Below, piece by piece: positions 21,521 to 33,662 of a stretch of 64,000 nt of DNA. The stretch covers positions 1,860,001 through 1,924,000 of the forward strand of contig NC_083603.1 of NCBI RefSeq assembly GCF_029168945.1, given 5' to 3'. Within the stretch, counting starts at the first letter, position 1. Every line of letters starts with the position of its first letter. Below the pieces are notes generated by a model that saw nothing but the letters and a program-made list of their open reading frames with translations, was not told where the DNA came from and made no database searches. A program made the translations under genes and the position numbers. Source of the DNA: Cannabis sativa (lineage: Eukaryota; Streptophyta; Magnoliopsida; Rosales; Cannabaceae).

Positions 21521-22627
21521 GGGAAATTTGAATTTCTATGCTTAAAAACTCATAAATTGGCCCCTTTAAACTAATACTATGCATAATTTTTTAAATGGGA
21601 TAACTTTTTCCTAAACCCCAAAATACCCCTCCCATTTTTCCCAACCATCCCTCTCTCTTCCTCTTTTTTCTCTCAAATTTCTCAGGATCCAAAACCCATA
21701 CCGGCCACGCACGGCGAGCACCACCCACGCTGAAAACCAACCCACACCCATCCATACCCATCTCGACCGAACCCACGCACGCACACTGGCCGAACACCAC
21801 CGGAGAAGAGGAAGGTACGATGCCGCGCACAAAGACTAATTTTTTTTGGGTTTTTATGGTCGAGTCCGATGGGCCTATCGGACGGGCATCGGGTCCATCG
21901 GACTTGACTTCAAAACCCCAAAAAAAAATGCCCATCGGACCCATGCATCGAGACCATCGGACCCATGTATCAGGACCCATCGGACGGCATCGGGCCCATC
22001 GGACCCGACTTCAAAACCTCCCAAAAAAATGCCCATCGGACCCATGCATCAGAACCATCGGACCCATGCATCAAGACCCATCTGACCCATGCATCGGGAC
22101 CCATTGGACCCACACAGTCGGACCATCGGACCCTCTTCTTCCCAAGATTCGAAACAACCCAATCTCTTCTCCTTTCACAGATCTGAATCCCAATTCCACA
22201 AAAAATTTCTTAAATCTAACAAATAATAGGTTTCACAAACAATCCCAAACAAAATCACAAACAAAATAAATCTTTTAACACTTTCTAAAAAAAACAAAAA
22301 AATCACAACATCCCTTGGACATTTTAGCTTCGGGTCACCACCGTGGGTCGCTCCTCCTCTGCGCCGTCGATTGGATCAGCCACCACTGTCGGTCGATGGG
22401 TCGAGCGTGGGTCGAAGTCGGCTGCAAAGTCACCGTCGGTTGGGGTTTTCGTGGGTTGAGCGATAGTGAGTTGAGAGAGAGGAAGAGAGAGGCCGAGTTT
22501 AGGGATTTGAAATGTGAGGGGTATTTTTGGAAAATTAATAATGTGGTCATATATGACCAATTTTAATAACTATGCATTTAAGGAAAAAAAATTAGAGTAT
22601 TATAAGTATGAAAATTCAAATTTCTCA
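21521..22627. mobile_element. 1.1-kb TIR element, family with GATGGGCCCGAT array, copy 2
   Basis: The left terminus GGGAAATTTGAATTTCTATG at 21521 is complementary to TAAGTATGAAAATTCAAATT before 22627. The interior holds an array of CATCGGACCCATGCATC-type units (21865-22130), the complement of the CCGATGGGTCCGAT units in the copy at 6776. It also holds GC-rich flanks with no host homology visible here. No exact target duplication survives (TAATAAT occurs on both sides). Short frames with histidine-, proline- or serine-rich translation come from the array and are not genes. Confidence 0.75.
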
Positions 22628-23610
22628 TCATATAATAATTATGTAAATCTAATTTTGCCTTCCTAAACCGCTACATTCTAATTACCAAATAAATCAAACA
22701 TCATAATATCATAATATTCACTATTTTTATTATACATACCACTTGTCAAGTACTTAATCATTATTTTAGTGTATCCATATATTATGTCTTATATGCAGAC
22801 ATGATAATATATGTGTCATATAAATTTTGGGACCCTCACTTTCATAAATATATAAAAAAAAATATTGAAAAAAAAAATGCCAAACTATTGTATAATGTGC
22901 AATACACTTTAATCAACTAAGCTAATATTTATTATTTTTAATATACTTAATTTTATTTAAATAAAAGCTTAATAAAAATTTTTATTTTATAGATTTTCAG
23001 AATATGTAGACTTTAAGCACGAGCCTAATTCGCTCATACTTAGGTTCCACCTTGTTTATATGTTTATAAATATTGCGGATGAAAAAATATTGATACTCTA
23101 TATCCTTATTTTAAATAGTGTAATAGTGATTAAAGTGTAGAACATATGGTGATTACATTTGTGATGCAATGTTTTCAAAATCAAACTTGCACCAAACCAA
23201 ACATGGAGGTATGACTTAGATTAAAAACTCATTTGTAGTTTGGTGAAATTAATCATTTAAAATTAAAATTCAGAACATGATTGCTTGAAAAGAAGAAGAA
23301 AAAAAAATCAATTTTAAGAAACTAACAAATCACTCTTTATCCAAGATTTAGTATGAATTTTATTAGAAGACTTAAAAGAAATTCACAAAGTGATGGTATA
23401 GCCTATCTTATTCCTCAAGTTAGTATTTTATTCAATAAGTAATAATAAGTTCATTAAGTGAAAATATAGTAATAAAATTGTCTTATCTATGAATTGAGTA
23501 TCAATATTGACAATTAACAGTTAAAACCTATTTTTTTTAATGAAACTTAAGCTTAACTAAATTCACTTAAAAGTATTAAAATTTCAAAGACAAATAGATA
23601 ATAAGTCTTC
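22628..23610. other. AT-rich intergenic DNA
   Basis: No gene, no clear element ends and no RNA gene seen. Confidence 0.5.
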
Positions 23611-23613
23611 TTG

Positions 23614-23712
23614 GGTTTAAAATAAAACTTTTTTATTTTTTTGGACTCGAAACCTCTAACACACGTATTTTTTATGGCCACTTGAGCTAGCGTCAAGGTT
23701 TAAAATAAAACT
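23614..23712 (-). mobile_element. Short tRNA-derived SINE with perfect 16-bp target duplication
   Basis: The body (23696-23630, minus strand) contains the A box TAGCTCAAGTGG, then GGCCATA, then GTGTGTTAGAGG and the B-box-like TTTCGAGTCC, and ends in an A-rich tail. It is flanked by exact copies of GGTTTAAAATAAAACT at 23614-23629 and 23697-23712. It belongs to the same family as the copy at 12004-12112 but is internally shortened. Confidence 0.85.
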
Positions 23713-23870
23713 CTAAAATAAGTTAATGTACACTCTTAAATTTTTGGTCAATATCTATAGAAGAAGAGGAGAAGTTGAACAAGACAATATTCCTTATCCC
23801 CTTAGAAGATCACACATGAATAAAAGTATGGCTTTAAAAATAAGAAGGGTATATGTGCAATTATAAGTCA

Positions 23871-24199
23871 TTAGGTAGCGTTTGGTTGTGAGGAATGAAA
23901 ATATAGGAATAGGAATAGGAATAGGAATGTGAATGAGAATGGGAATAGGAATGGAATAAAATTTAAATTGCATAAAAAAATTGATGGAAAAATTATTAAA
24001 TTTTTTCTTTTGTTACATTAGAATAGTCTTTCCTTCTTTTTTAAAATAAAATAGTTATTCCACCAAAATAATGGAAAGAACATTCCATTAGAATACTATT
24101 CTAATATTATAAAATGCAACCAAACAAAAAGGAATAAAATAAAAATTGTTTCTTTTCCATTCTATTCCATTTCATTACCTCCAACTAAACGTCACCTAA
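23871..24199. mobile_element. Tourist-like (PIF/Harbinger) MITE, copy 1
   Basis: Starts GGTAGCGTTTGGTTGTGAGG (23874) and ends CCTCCAACTAAACGTCACC (24196), imperfect terminal inverted repeats. Left flank TTA and right flank TAA fit the 3-bp target of this superfamily. The interior is rich in GGAATA repeats. A second copy in the opposite orientation lies at 24835-25123. Confidence 0.75.
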
Positions 24200-24831
24200 G
24201 TTATATTGGGTGTGGGGGTCACTAATATTATTTCATAATTTTTTTTTTTTCTAAACAATATTATTTCATAAATTACTAAAATGTATATATATATATATAT
24301 TTCAAAAAAAGGTGACTATCTCCTTCATTTCTATGTGGGTCTTTCCCTGTCCTTATTCACAAAGTAATAATCTTTTTATTAATTTTCTTATAGTGGAGTT
24401 TTATTTATTTATTGACACATAGTGGATTTTAATGTTAATTAATACTAAGTTATTTTAAATAACAATTTTAGTATATACTCATCAGAGGCCATGCAAAATA
24501 AGAAAATTAATGTTTGATTGTCATTATCTCGAATAACTTTCACATCCAAGACTGTGTGATATTTTTTTCTATAATTATAATATTGTAGATTTCATTAGTT
24601 ATCATTCTAACAACTTTTAATTATTAAATTATTAATTTTAATGCCATTAATAATAATGAAAATGATTAGCACTTAACAAAAGGAAAATGTATGTATGTAT
24701 TAGATTAAACAAAACATTCAATTCACGTTTTCTTATGATAATTATTTGAGTAGTGATTAATTTTAATCATAATTACACGCGTCATCTTAATTTTAATTTT
24801 TAAAAAAAATTATTAAATTTTTAAGGTAGCG
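24200..24831. other. AT-rich spacer between two inverted MITE copies
   Basis: No gene or further repeat identified. It contains a short TATATA run near 24290. Confidence 0.5.
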
Positions 24832-25126
24832 TTTGGTTGGAGGTAATAAAATGGAATGAAATGGAAATAATTTTCATTCTATTCCTTTGTTTGGTTGTAT
24901 TTTAAAGTATTGAAATGTCATTTCAATGGAATACTCTTTCCACCATTTTGGTGAATAACTATTCCATTTTAAAAAGGAAGAAAAAACCATTCCAATATAA
25001 CAAGAGAAAAAATTTAATATTTTTTTATGCATTTTAAATTTTATTCCATTCAATTTCTATTTCTATTTTCATTTAATTTCATTCCTATTCTTATATTTTC
25101 ATTCTTCCCAACCAAACGTCACCTAA
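24832..25126. mobile_element. Tourist-like (PIF/Harbinger) MITE, copy 2, inverted
   Basis: Starts GGTAGCGTTTGGTTGGAGG (24835) and ends CCCAACCAAACGTCACC (25123), flanked by exact TAA at 24832-24834 and 25124-25126. It is the reverse complement of the copy at 23874-24196. Confidence 0.8.
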
Positions 25127-25915
25127 CAATTACAAATGTATAATTTAAATAATTATGTCGCAAAAGTGGACAAACATCCATAAATTATTTAGGTGGTCTT
25201 AAAAAAATATTTAAATTTATTTTTTAATGCCAAAAGTCAGATAATTAAAAGTATACTAACACTCTCTTAATAAGGGATGTAATATAAAATTCCCCATTAT
25301 TAGTGTGTTATAATAAAAATATTTTAATTTTATCATATTAATAAATAGATACAAAACTTGTATTGAAATTTATTTAGTATGTTTAATACATGTGAATTTA
25401 TTTAATAAAATTAATCAAATATGAGACATTTTTATAGTTAAAAACACTTTTAACCATATTATATATTAATTGATTTTGATTTTCATTGTGATAATTTTGC
25501 CTTAGGTTTGCAAAGTGATCATCTACAATTTGCATTGGTTAAAGCCAAAATAAACACTATGAAACAAAAGAAGAAGAGACAATGTGTCAATTTTAGAGGG
25601 GTCTATGAATAGACTTGGAAGAGAGTCAAGCCAAAATCCTAAAGATTACAACTTTTACCACACAAAGAATCTAATATAAACAATATGTTTCTCATTATAA
25701 ATAAAATAAACATTATAAAAGCAAGTGAACAAACCTCATTTTGCCTCTTATACCATCCAAAGGAAAAAAAATGGCTATAAGACACTAGATGCCCAACAAC
25801 ATGTAATATATTATTGTTGCAATTAAATAGGAGATTCAACATAATTTAAATTAAATTAATTTTAAATATAAATAAGTAGAATTCGATATTTATTTATATT
25901 AATAGGTCTATAGTA
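25127..25915. other. Intergenic DNA
   Basis: AT-rich, with no supported gene. An open frame at 25639-25842 on the minus strand has no recognisable feature. Confidence 0.45.
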
Positions 25916-25919
25916 TATG

Positions 25920-28275
25920 GGCTATTTACAAAAATGTGGGAAAATAAAAGTAAGTTTTGATATATATGGCATAAAAACTTAATTACACTAAATATGACAT
26001 TTTTTAAAAAAACTTACAAATATGGGAAAAAGTCATGAGTAATGCCATAAAAAACTTTAAATTTTTGTTTCTTTTTATTTATTTGTTCTTTTTTAAAAAA
26101 ATAAAATACTAAAATAAATAAAAAATGATCTCAACTATAGATATTATTTTTTTTTTATAGAAATTAAACTTGTTTTTTTTTTTTATATTTAAACTACTAT
26201 TTTTTTGTTAAAAACTAATTATTTCATTAAAAACAGCAAAAAAAAAAAAACCAGTTTCATCAACATCATCCTGAAAAAAAAAACAATATAAAAAATTATA
26301 ATCTAAAAATAATATAAACTTTAAAAATCAGTTTCATCAACATTGAAAGAAACAAATAATTTTATTAAAAGAATAAAAAAAATAGTTTCATTATGTTATT
26401 AGAATTTTTTTTCAAGTTACTTTTTTATTATTTTGTTTCTAGGTTGGAAATTTATACTTATATTTCGTTATTAAATTATTGGTATGCATTATGTGTTGTT
26501 TTGATTATATTTGTGATTAGTATTTTTTTTTTTTGTATTTTTTTTGTGTGTGTGTGTGTTTTTATTTGATTGTCTGATGAAACTGGTTTCAATTAACTTT
26601 ATTATTAACATTTTTATTTTGTTATGATTTTTTATAACGTCAAAACTGGTTTCACATGTCGAAATTGGTTTCACAGGTTTTAACTGTTCTGTAATGGGGT
26701 TGCTCCATTTTTATGATATTATTGTATATTTTTTAGTTTGTATAAAACTAGTTTTATTATTGTATGATATTTGAACAACAATTTTTATTTTATTTTAATT
26801 AATCAGTTTCTAACAAACATATTATTTTATTATTTTCATAACTGGTTTTTTTAAGTAACTAGTTTTTATAGCTGATTTTTTTTTATTGTTGTTCATTATT
26901 GAGTTTTATTCAATTTTTTATTAATTTATTTCAATAAACTGGTTTTTATTTGTTTGTTTTTATTTTGGTTGTTTTACTAACTGGTTTCTCACATTCCACT
27001 TTGTTTTTATTTTTTTTATTTTTTTATGGTTTTTATTGCATTTTTGTCTCTTTAAGTTTCTTTGTTTCTTTTTCTTCTCTTTGATTTTAATTTATGATTC
27101 TCTTTGTTATATTTGCTGCATATTGTATGTTTAAATTAAGTTTAATTTTTGAGCAAGAAAATAAAAAATTAAATGTCAAAATAAAGAATGAAGTTAGAAG
27201 TTTGATTATTAGGTATTGATATAAAATTTATATGTTCGAAACTGGTTTTTAAATTTAGTATCGTTTGTAAAAGTTTAGTTATTAGGCATTGTGTATTTTT
27301 TATTATGTTATTGATGAAACTATTTTTTTTTTGCCTCTTTTATTGAAATAATTCATTTCTTTTAATATTGATGAAACTGGTTTTTAAAGTTAGTATCGTT
27401 TTTAGATTGTAATTTTTTTCATTATCTTGTTGATGAAACTTCTTTTTTATTCTTTAAATGAAATTATTAGTTTCTTTCAATGTTGATGAAACTAGTTTTT
27501 AAAGTTTGAATTCTTTTTAGATTATGATTTTTTATATTATTTTTTTTTTCAGGATGATGTTGATGAAACTGGTTTTTTTTTTCCTGCTGTTTTTAATGGA
27601 ATGATTAGTTTTTAACAAGAAAAAACAAATAGTAGTTTAAATAAAAAAAAAAACAAGTTTAATTTTTGTAAAAAAAAAATAAAATATAAAAATGTACACT
27701 TATTATATATATTAAGAGAAAAAAATTAGTTTGAGAAAAAATATTAAAAAAAAAAAGAGACACAAAGAGAAATTAGAAAAAAAAAATAGAGAGAGATAAG
27801 AGAAAGAAAGAAAAAAAAAAGTAGCAACTCACTTAAAAATTGAAAAGAAAAAAGAAAGCCAAAATTGACTAAAAAATATATAAAAAAGACAAAAAAAAAA
27901 AACTTTATGAATCTTCAATAAGTAAAAAACAGTAAAAAAGAAAAAAAAATTAAGAAAAGTATAAAAGTAAAATGTTTTGTCAAATTAAAAATGTAAAGTT
28001 TGAAAAAAAATATAGTATTTGGTGTAAATTTTCCAAATTGAAAAGAACCTTAAATGTAAATGTAAAATAAATTAAAAAAAATAAAATAAAACTAATTAAG
28101 CTAAAAACAAAAACATAAAATATGGGATTGGATAATAAGTTTATAAAAATATGGCATATCAAATACCATAAAAAATCTTAAATGTGAAAAAATGCCATAG
28201 AAGAGTGGCAAACCTATAAATGCCATATTTTTCTAATTTTTTTATGAAATCCCATATTTGATGTAATTTTCACAT
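25920..28275. mobile_element. About 2.3-kb foldback element with long inverted arms
   Basis: A left arm at about 26150-26390 and a right arm at about 27440-27665 are near-perfect inverted copies: ACCAGTTTCATCAACATCAT on the left is answered by ATGATGTTGATGAAACTGGT on the right, and the match continues on both sides for over 200 bp. Weaker inverted similarity (ATATGGCAT, AATGCCATA motifs) extends to the outer ends. The interior holds several diverged tandem units each containing GATGAAACTGGTTTTTAAAG (for example near 27308, 27370, 27430, 27485). No transposase is seen. The exact ends are uncertain. Confidence 0.75.
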
Positions 28276-28670
28276 AGTATATTGGGTGTCTTAAATTATC
28301 TGTTTTTTTAAATATTTATATATAGAAAAATATTAAAGTGTACCAGTAATGTGAATTAAGATCTCCAATTAAAAAATAGTGTCTATATTAAACCAATTTA
28401 AATTTGATACGTCAATTAATTTTTTATATATTAAAAAATTAAACCTTTAATTGAATTAACAAAAGTAATTAATACATTTAATATAAATTAAATTAGTTGA
28501 TATGTTAAACTTATATTGGTTTAACACGTGTTTAGTACCTTCAAAGTATAATATTACTATTGGTGTAATTAAATTTCAAATTGCATATAATTTAATATAA
28601 AAAAATTTACTAAATATTGTTAATCTATCGCAAAGTGTCACTGATAGTTAATTCTTATTTATATATATAT

Positions 28671-28916
28671 ATATTTATAGGGATATGATTTTGTCCCGTT
28701 ATGTACTTTCACGGAATGTATTTCGTGGTACATTAGATGGGTCTCAGGGTACATTAAATGAGTGTCAGGTACGTTTCTACTTTTTAACCCTAATTACCCC
28801 TAGATCAATCTGTGTCGTCCGATCAAAAAACTCCCTCATCTGACGGCTGTCGTACATCACGGATTACAATTCGTGAAAGTACAATAACAGGACAAAATCA
28901 TATTTCTATATTTATA
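28671..28916. mobile_element. 226-bp MITE (GGGATATGATTTTGTCCCG family), copy 1
   Basis: Terminal inverted repeats: GGGATATGATTTTGTCCCG at 28681 against ...GGACAAAATCATATTTC at 28906. Flanked by an exact 10-bp direct repeat TATATTTATA (28671-28680, 28907-28916). Internal landmarks shared with the other copies are TACTTTCACGGAATGTATT, GAGTGTCAGG and CTCCCTCATCTGACGG. Other copies are at 41742-41969 and 43301-43528. Confidence 0.85.
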
Positions 28917-29281
28917 TATATAAATATACATATCCTCTAAAGATGAACCATCCATTAATCATTCTTTACCATTATTATTCTTCCACCCCACCAATGACTC
29001 ATTCATATATGCTTTGACAAAGTAAATTGGAGTGTTAGCTAAGAGAGAATAAAGAAAAAGAGATAAATTTAATCTTTTCTCTAATTAAGTACAATTGCAA
29101 TTAACATCCAAGCCATCATGAAAATATAAAGATGGGCAATTAGTTTTTTTTATTATTATAATTTTCTTCTTTTCTTTAGCATGGGAACTACATAACATAT
29201 TAAGCATTATATATATAGTTTATATTATATTATCAAATATACAAAGATGGATGGTGGTGATGATGAAGATGATAGTTTATA

Positions 29282-31503
29282 TTATATTAGGGCATTATCC
29301 TCACTTTGTGTAGACTCTAATAATTGGTCCACTTCCCATCTTTCTCTAGGTGCAACCTTTTCATGTATAGGTGCATACTCCTGCAATATCATACACTCAA
29401 GATATCAATTCCATAAAAATATGTACCTTTAATAATATCACTTTGCAAAAATGCCCTTCTAGAATTTTTAACAAGGTGTGACAAATTTTTTTTTTGAGAG
29501 AATATCGAGTTTATTGGAAGATTATTTTGCGAAAAATTATCAAATAGAGAATATTCATTCTTTTCAGTCAACATAACTTTGTTGAAATTCTTATCGCATT
29601 CGTTTTTATATAAACTTGTTTATTCATTTTTACAAAATTTGAATTTTTTGAATTCATTTAGTATAAAAATATTCTTAATAAACTTTAATTTTTTAGACAT
29701 AAAATAATAAATATGATATATAATTGGACATTTATTTGATAGATTGTTGTTAATATAAATGATGAATTCAAATATTGAGAACAATATTCAATAGATAAAT
29801 AGAAACAAAAGAAAAAAAGATTTATCTTGCAAAAATGCCCTTTTAGAGTTTTTAACAAGGCATAACAAAATTTTTTGAAAGAATATCGAGTGTATCAGAA
29901 GATTATTTTGCGAAAAATTATCGAATAGAGATTATTGTGTAAAGTAGTGAATTGTTTTTATGTATTTTCTTTACCTCCATCTTGTTGATGAGATCTTCAG
30001 CTGTATTGGCTATGACCACAATATGTCTAGCTGAATGGTCTATGAAGCCTTCATCTACTCCTTTATCAAACAAGGCAAGCAAGTTGTTATAGTAACCATC
30101 CACATTCAACAATCCCACCTGTTTTTTTTCATAAAAGAAAAAAAAGAAATAAAACTCAAATATGAAAGCTAATAAAGCAAAAGTCAAAAGTAGTACTATA
30201 TATACTATATAAATGTTGGGAGCTACTTAGATAGGGCATCACTTGTTTTTGGCACTTTAAAAGATTATATCTTAATTTTTTATATAGTATGAATTTAGCA
30301 TATTTTTGAGAAATTTTGAAATTTTACAGTGTCAAAACAGACATACATGAAATTAACTATTTGAATTCTATTTTTAATACCGTAAATTATTCAGAATTTT
30401 GTAAATATATGCATGATACCCATTATAACTATAAAGTATAATTTCTCTATATACCGAAAACAAAAATTACTTCTTCAGTATAAGCAAAACAGGCATGCAT
30501 AGAATTGATTATTTGAATCTTATTTTTAACATTGTAAATTGTAAAAATATGCTGATTCCCATTATAACTATAAAGTATAATTTTTCTATATACCGAAAAC
30601 AAAAATTGCTCCTTCTGTATACTCTTACCAAAAAAAATTTCCAATGTATATATAATATTTATCTTACTGGTTTGTCATGAATCCCAAGCTGAGACCATGT
30701 TATCATCTCCAAAAGTTCTTCCATGGTTCCATAACCACCTAATAACAAAAGATTGTAATTTTTCACTTTATATATGGTATTATATACACACATATATATT
30801 TATATAGTGGGTGTTTCTTGTTGAACAAACCAGGTAATGCAATGAAAGCATCTGCATGTTTTTCCATTTCAGACTTTCTTTGATGCATGTCAGCAACTGC
30901 TTTCAATTCTCCAATTGTATCACCTGAAATCTGCAAAGCTTGTTGTAGAAATTTTGATCATTTTCAATTCAATCTCTCCATATATAAATATAAATATAGA
31001 TACAACAATAAATAAAAAAAACTACCTCATGAGGCAAAAGAGCAGTTGGAATAACACTACATACAAAGAAACAGGATCAGAATCAGAATCAGAATCAGAG
31101 TCGGAATTGTTATATGAAAAAACCAAAGAAAATCATCATCATCAAAAGTGTTTTACCCAAGAACATGGCAACCTCCATTAAACACAGTCCTAGAGACCAA
31201 TCCCATTAGGCCTATGCTCCCTCCACCATATACCAAATCAATTTTTCTTTCAACCTATATAAAAAAACAAGATCAATTCTAATAAAGATTCAATTTTTAT
31301 GTTTTTTTTTTTTTTCAAATGTGATTTTGATATATAATAAGACAGAGATTATTAGTTAGTACCATCTGTTTACCAAGCTCAAGAGCAGCATCACTAAATG
31401 CAGACTTGTATCCAACTCTGCTTCCACAGTAAACACATATTCTTTTGAACTTTCTCTTCTTATTATTTCCTTTTGTTAAGGATGTCACTTCTACTTCTTC
31501 CAT
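29282..31503 (-). CDS. LOG: Cytokinin riboside 5'-monophosphate phosphoribohydrolase, LOG family
   Basis: Seven coding exons (31503-31363, 31254-31157, 31056-31026, 30930-30831, 30738-30668, 30118-29975, 29380-29282) sum to 684 bases, 227 residues. LOG enzymes convert inactive cytokinin nucleotides to free bases in one step in the cytosol or nucleus. Visible signatures are [10 protein letters not shown] near the start, GGGSIGLMG (about 57-65), the catalytic and nucleotide-binding PGGYGTMEE (about 122-130) with [20 protein letters not shown] after it, and a C-terminus with [20 protein letters not shown]. All exon joins are in phase. The last intron (29974-29381) and intron 5 contain local duplications. 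Length and exon number are normal for plant LOG genes. Which LOG paralogue it is cannot be said. Confidence 0.95.
29440..29932. repeat. Direct repeat pair within and beside the last LOG intron
   Basis: Two copies of a ~108-bp sequence (about 29440-29551 and 29826-29932) share TTGCAAAAATGCCCTT, TTTTTAACAAGG, GAATATCGAG and AGATTATTTTGCGAAAAATT. They flank a ~275-bp spacer. The layout could be a small retroelement with terminal repeats, but no primer-binding site is seen, so a simple duplication is equally likely. Confidence 0.7.
30333..30622. repeat. Tandem duplication in LOG intron 5
   Basis: Two adjacent diverged copies (about 30333-30480 and 30484-30622) share CATTATAACTATAAAGTATA, TATATACCGAAAACAAAAAT and AAAACAGRCATRCAT. 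They lie between coding exons 5 and 6. Confidence 0.75.
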
Positions 31504-33460
31504 TATTTCCTACAAAAAAACAAAGCAATACCCAATAAAGAGATAGATAGATACAATCATAGAAGAGATGTTGGATGGTGTATTAAGGGAAGTAGGAGGC
31601 AACCCAAGCTTTTAAGTACATACAACTTTATCACAAGCACCTTTTGTCTGCTTAAACTAGTACTTGTTGTTGGAGAAGACCCCAACAAGAGCCTGTTAGG
31701 ATTGATCAAGTATGGGATTGGTTAGTAGTATATAATTACTCGGGCACCCTTCTTTCTTAGACTAACTTTTGGGAATAAGTTCTACCCAAGTGATTGTGGC
31801 TCTGTTTGGCTGAGTTTCTGCTTTCTCCTTTTAGCTCGAAATTCTTCTTAAGAAAGCTACTAAAATTGGTTTTTATTAAAACTTACTAATTACCAGAGAC
31901 GGACATAGTAATAAGAGTGTGGGGGCTATAGCCCTTAGTAAAAAAAAAAGTTAGTGTGAAAAAAAATTAAATATCTTCTATTCAGTTAAATAATTATACA
32001 ATAAAATAGTAAAAAGCCCCCACAAAATAGTTATAATTTTAATGTAAAGTAAATAATAAATATTTTTATAACAATTAAGTCCCCACATATCAAAAATTCT
32101 AGATCCGTCACTGCTAATTACTCAAATGCTTTTTGAGCTTCAGAAGCTCAAAAGTAATTTTTAAAAGCTCAACCAACTAAGACATGTATCAAATGATATT
32201 AGAGTCATGCACCTTTAAGTAGGACCGACATTGAAGCTCTTCCTAAAAAAGCTATTAAAATTGATTTTTGTTAAAAGTGCTTCTTAAAGCTAAAATTTGA
32301 AACTCATTAGTTACCCAAGTGCTTTAGTAACTTTTAAAAGCTCAACCAACCAGGACATGTATTAAATGATATCAGAGCCATGCACCCTTAAGTGGGACCG
32401 ACGTTGCAAAAAAGGCGACCTATGGATTAGGCCACCGCAAAGTAGGCCACCATAAAGTGGGCCCCTCTCTCTCTCACTCTCTTCCCCTTATATCAGACTC
32501 CTTATCTCTTCTTTTCCCCCCTCTTTCAGTCTATCTTGTTTAACTATTTATGAGACTTTGGTCAATAATAGAGTTAGCTCATATGCTCATTGTCTTTCCA
32601 TTTGTGTCCATTTGATTCTGACCCTTTCCTTGCTTTTTATCATTTTGTTGTCTTTTCCTTTCTCTCATACTGAAAAAAAATTTCTCTTTTTTAAATCCAT
32701 TATGTAATAAAGTAGTGGTCCTCCTCATCCTTAAATGAGCCACCATAAAGAAACCAATAACAAATAAATGATAAATTGTATTCATATAATCCCAATCAAA
32801 ATTACAGTCAAGGCCTAAAACTTGTATATGCATATGAATTCATTCAATTATACAAGATAAAAGTACCTATATTATTGGTGGGGAAAACAAAGAGCTACAA
32901 AACAAGAATTTATGAAAACATTATTGTACTTTTCTTCTCAAGTGTCAATGTCATTGTTTTGTTTTAGGGGCCAATCATAAGGTTCTCTTGTACCTTTAAA
33001 TCATCTTTTAATCAACAATCTTAATACTACCTCTTATGCAATCTAATTATAAGCTTAACAATCTGTTTATTTAGTTATACTAAAGAAATAACCTCCCAAA
33101 TCTTCCATGTTTAAATACCAAAGAATATCCTTTTTTTTAGTAATATATATGAATAGAAAGATAGATCCATCCATCTATCCTATCCGATTTCTATTTTTTT
33201 ATTAAAAAAGAAAGAATCGATTTCATTCAACGTTTGATTCAAAGAACTTTAAAATAAGTTCTTTATTCTTCGCTTAAGTTTGAATAAAATAAATAGAAAT
33301 TCGCTCTCTTTCTTTATCATCAATCCAATCACTGTTCGAGACCCAGGATTCTATTTTATCATCAACCATTTTAAACATCTTATTGTTCGTCATCTTGATT
33401 AGATACCACACATATATAAACGAGTGTATCGATGCACCTCTTTGTGTTTTCAATTTCGAG
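31504..33460. other. Upstream region of LOG and intergenic DNA with repeat remnants
   Basis: No gene supported. Two related segments (about 32155-32240 and 32330-32405) share AAAAGCTCAACCAAC and GACATGTAT. Each carries ATGATATYAGAGYCATGCAC, which resembles the initiator-methionine-tRNA primer-binding site of LTR retrotransposons, so this may be a broken LTR element. A CT-rich tract (CTCTCTCTCTCACTCTC) lies near 32470. Confidence 0.4.
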
Positions 33461-33462
33461 AT

Positions 33463-33662
33463 AGTTTTAATCTTAACAGTGTACATTGTAATTATCTAAG
33501 ACATTCTGTAAATTTTCAAAAATTCCAAAATAATTAAATGTGTTGAAAACAAAGTTTAAACAGTTTTAATCTTAACAGTGGACATCATAATTATTTAAAA
33601 CACTCTGCAAATTTTTAAGAATTTCAGAATAATTAAACGTGTTGAAAACAAAGTTCAAACAG
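33463..33662. repeat. 99-bp tandem duplication
   Basis: Two copies, starting at 33463 and 33562, share AGTTTTAATCTTAACAGT and GTGTTGAAAACAAAGTT, with about 10-15 percent divergence. Confidence 0.8.

Noticed and set aside
21591..22566. Frames on both strands rich in histidine, proline, arginine and threonine
   Set aside because: They lie inside the CCGATGGG-array transposable element and follow its repeat units.
29247..29432. Plus-strand 61-codon frame
   Set aside because: Antisense to the last coding exon of LOG, which translates to a conserved LOG C-terminus.
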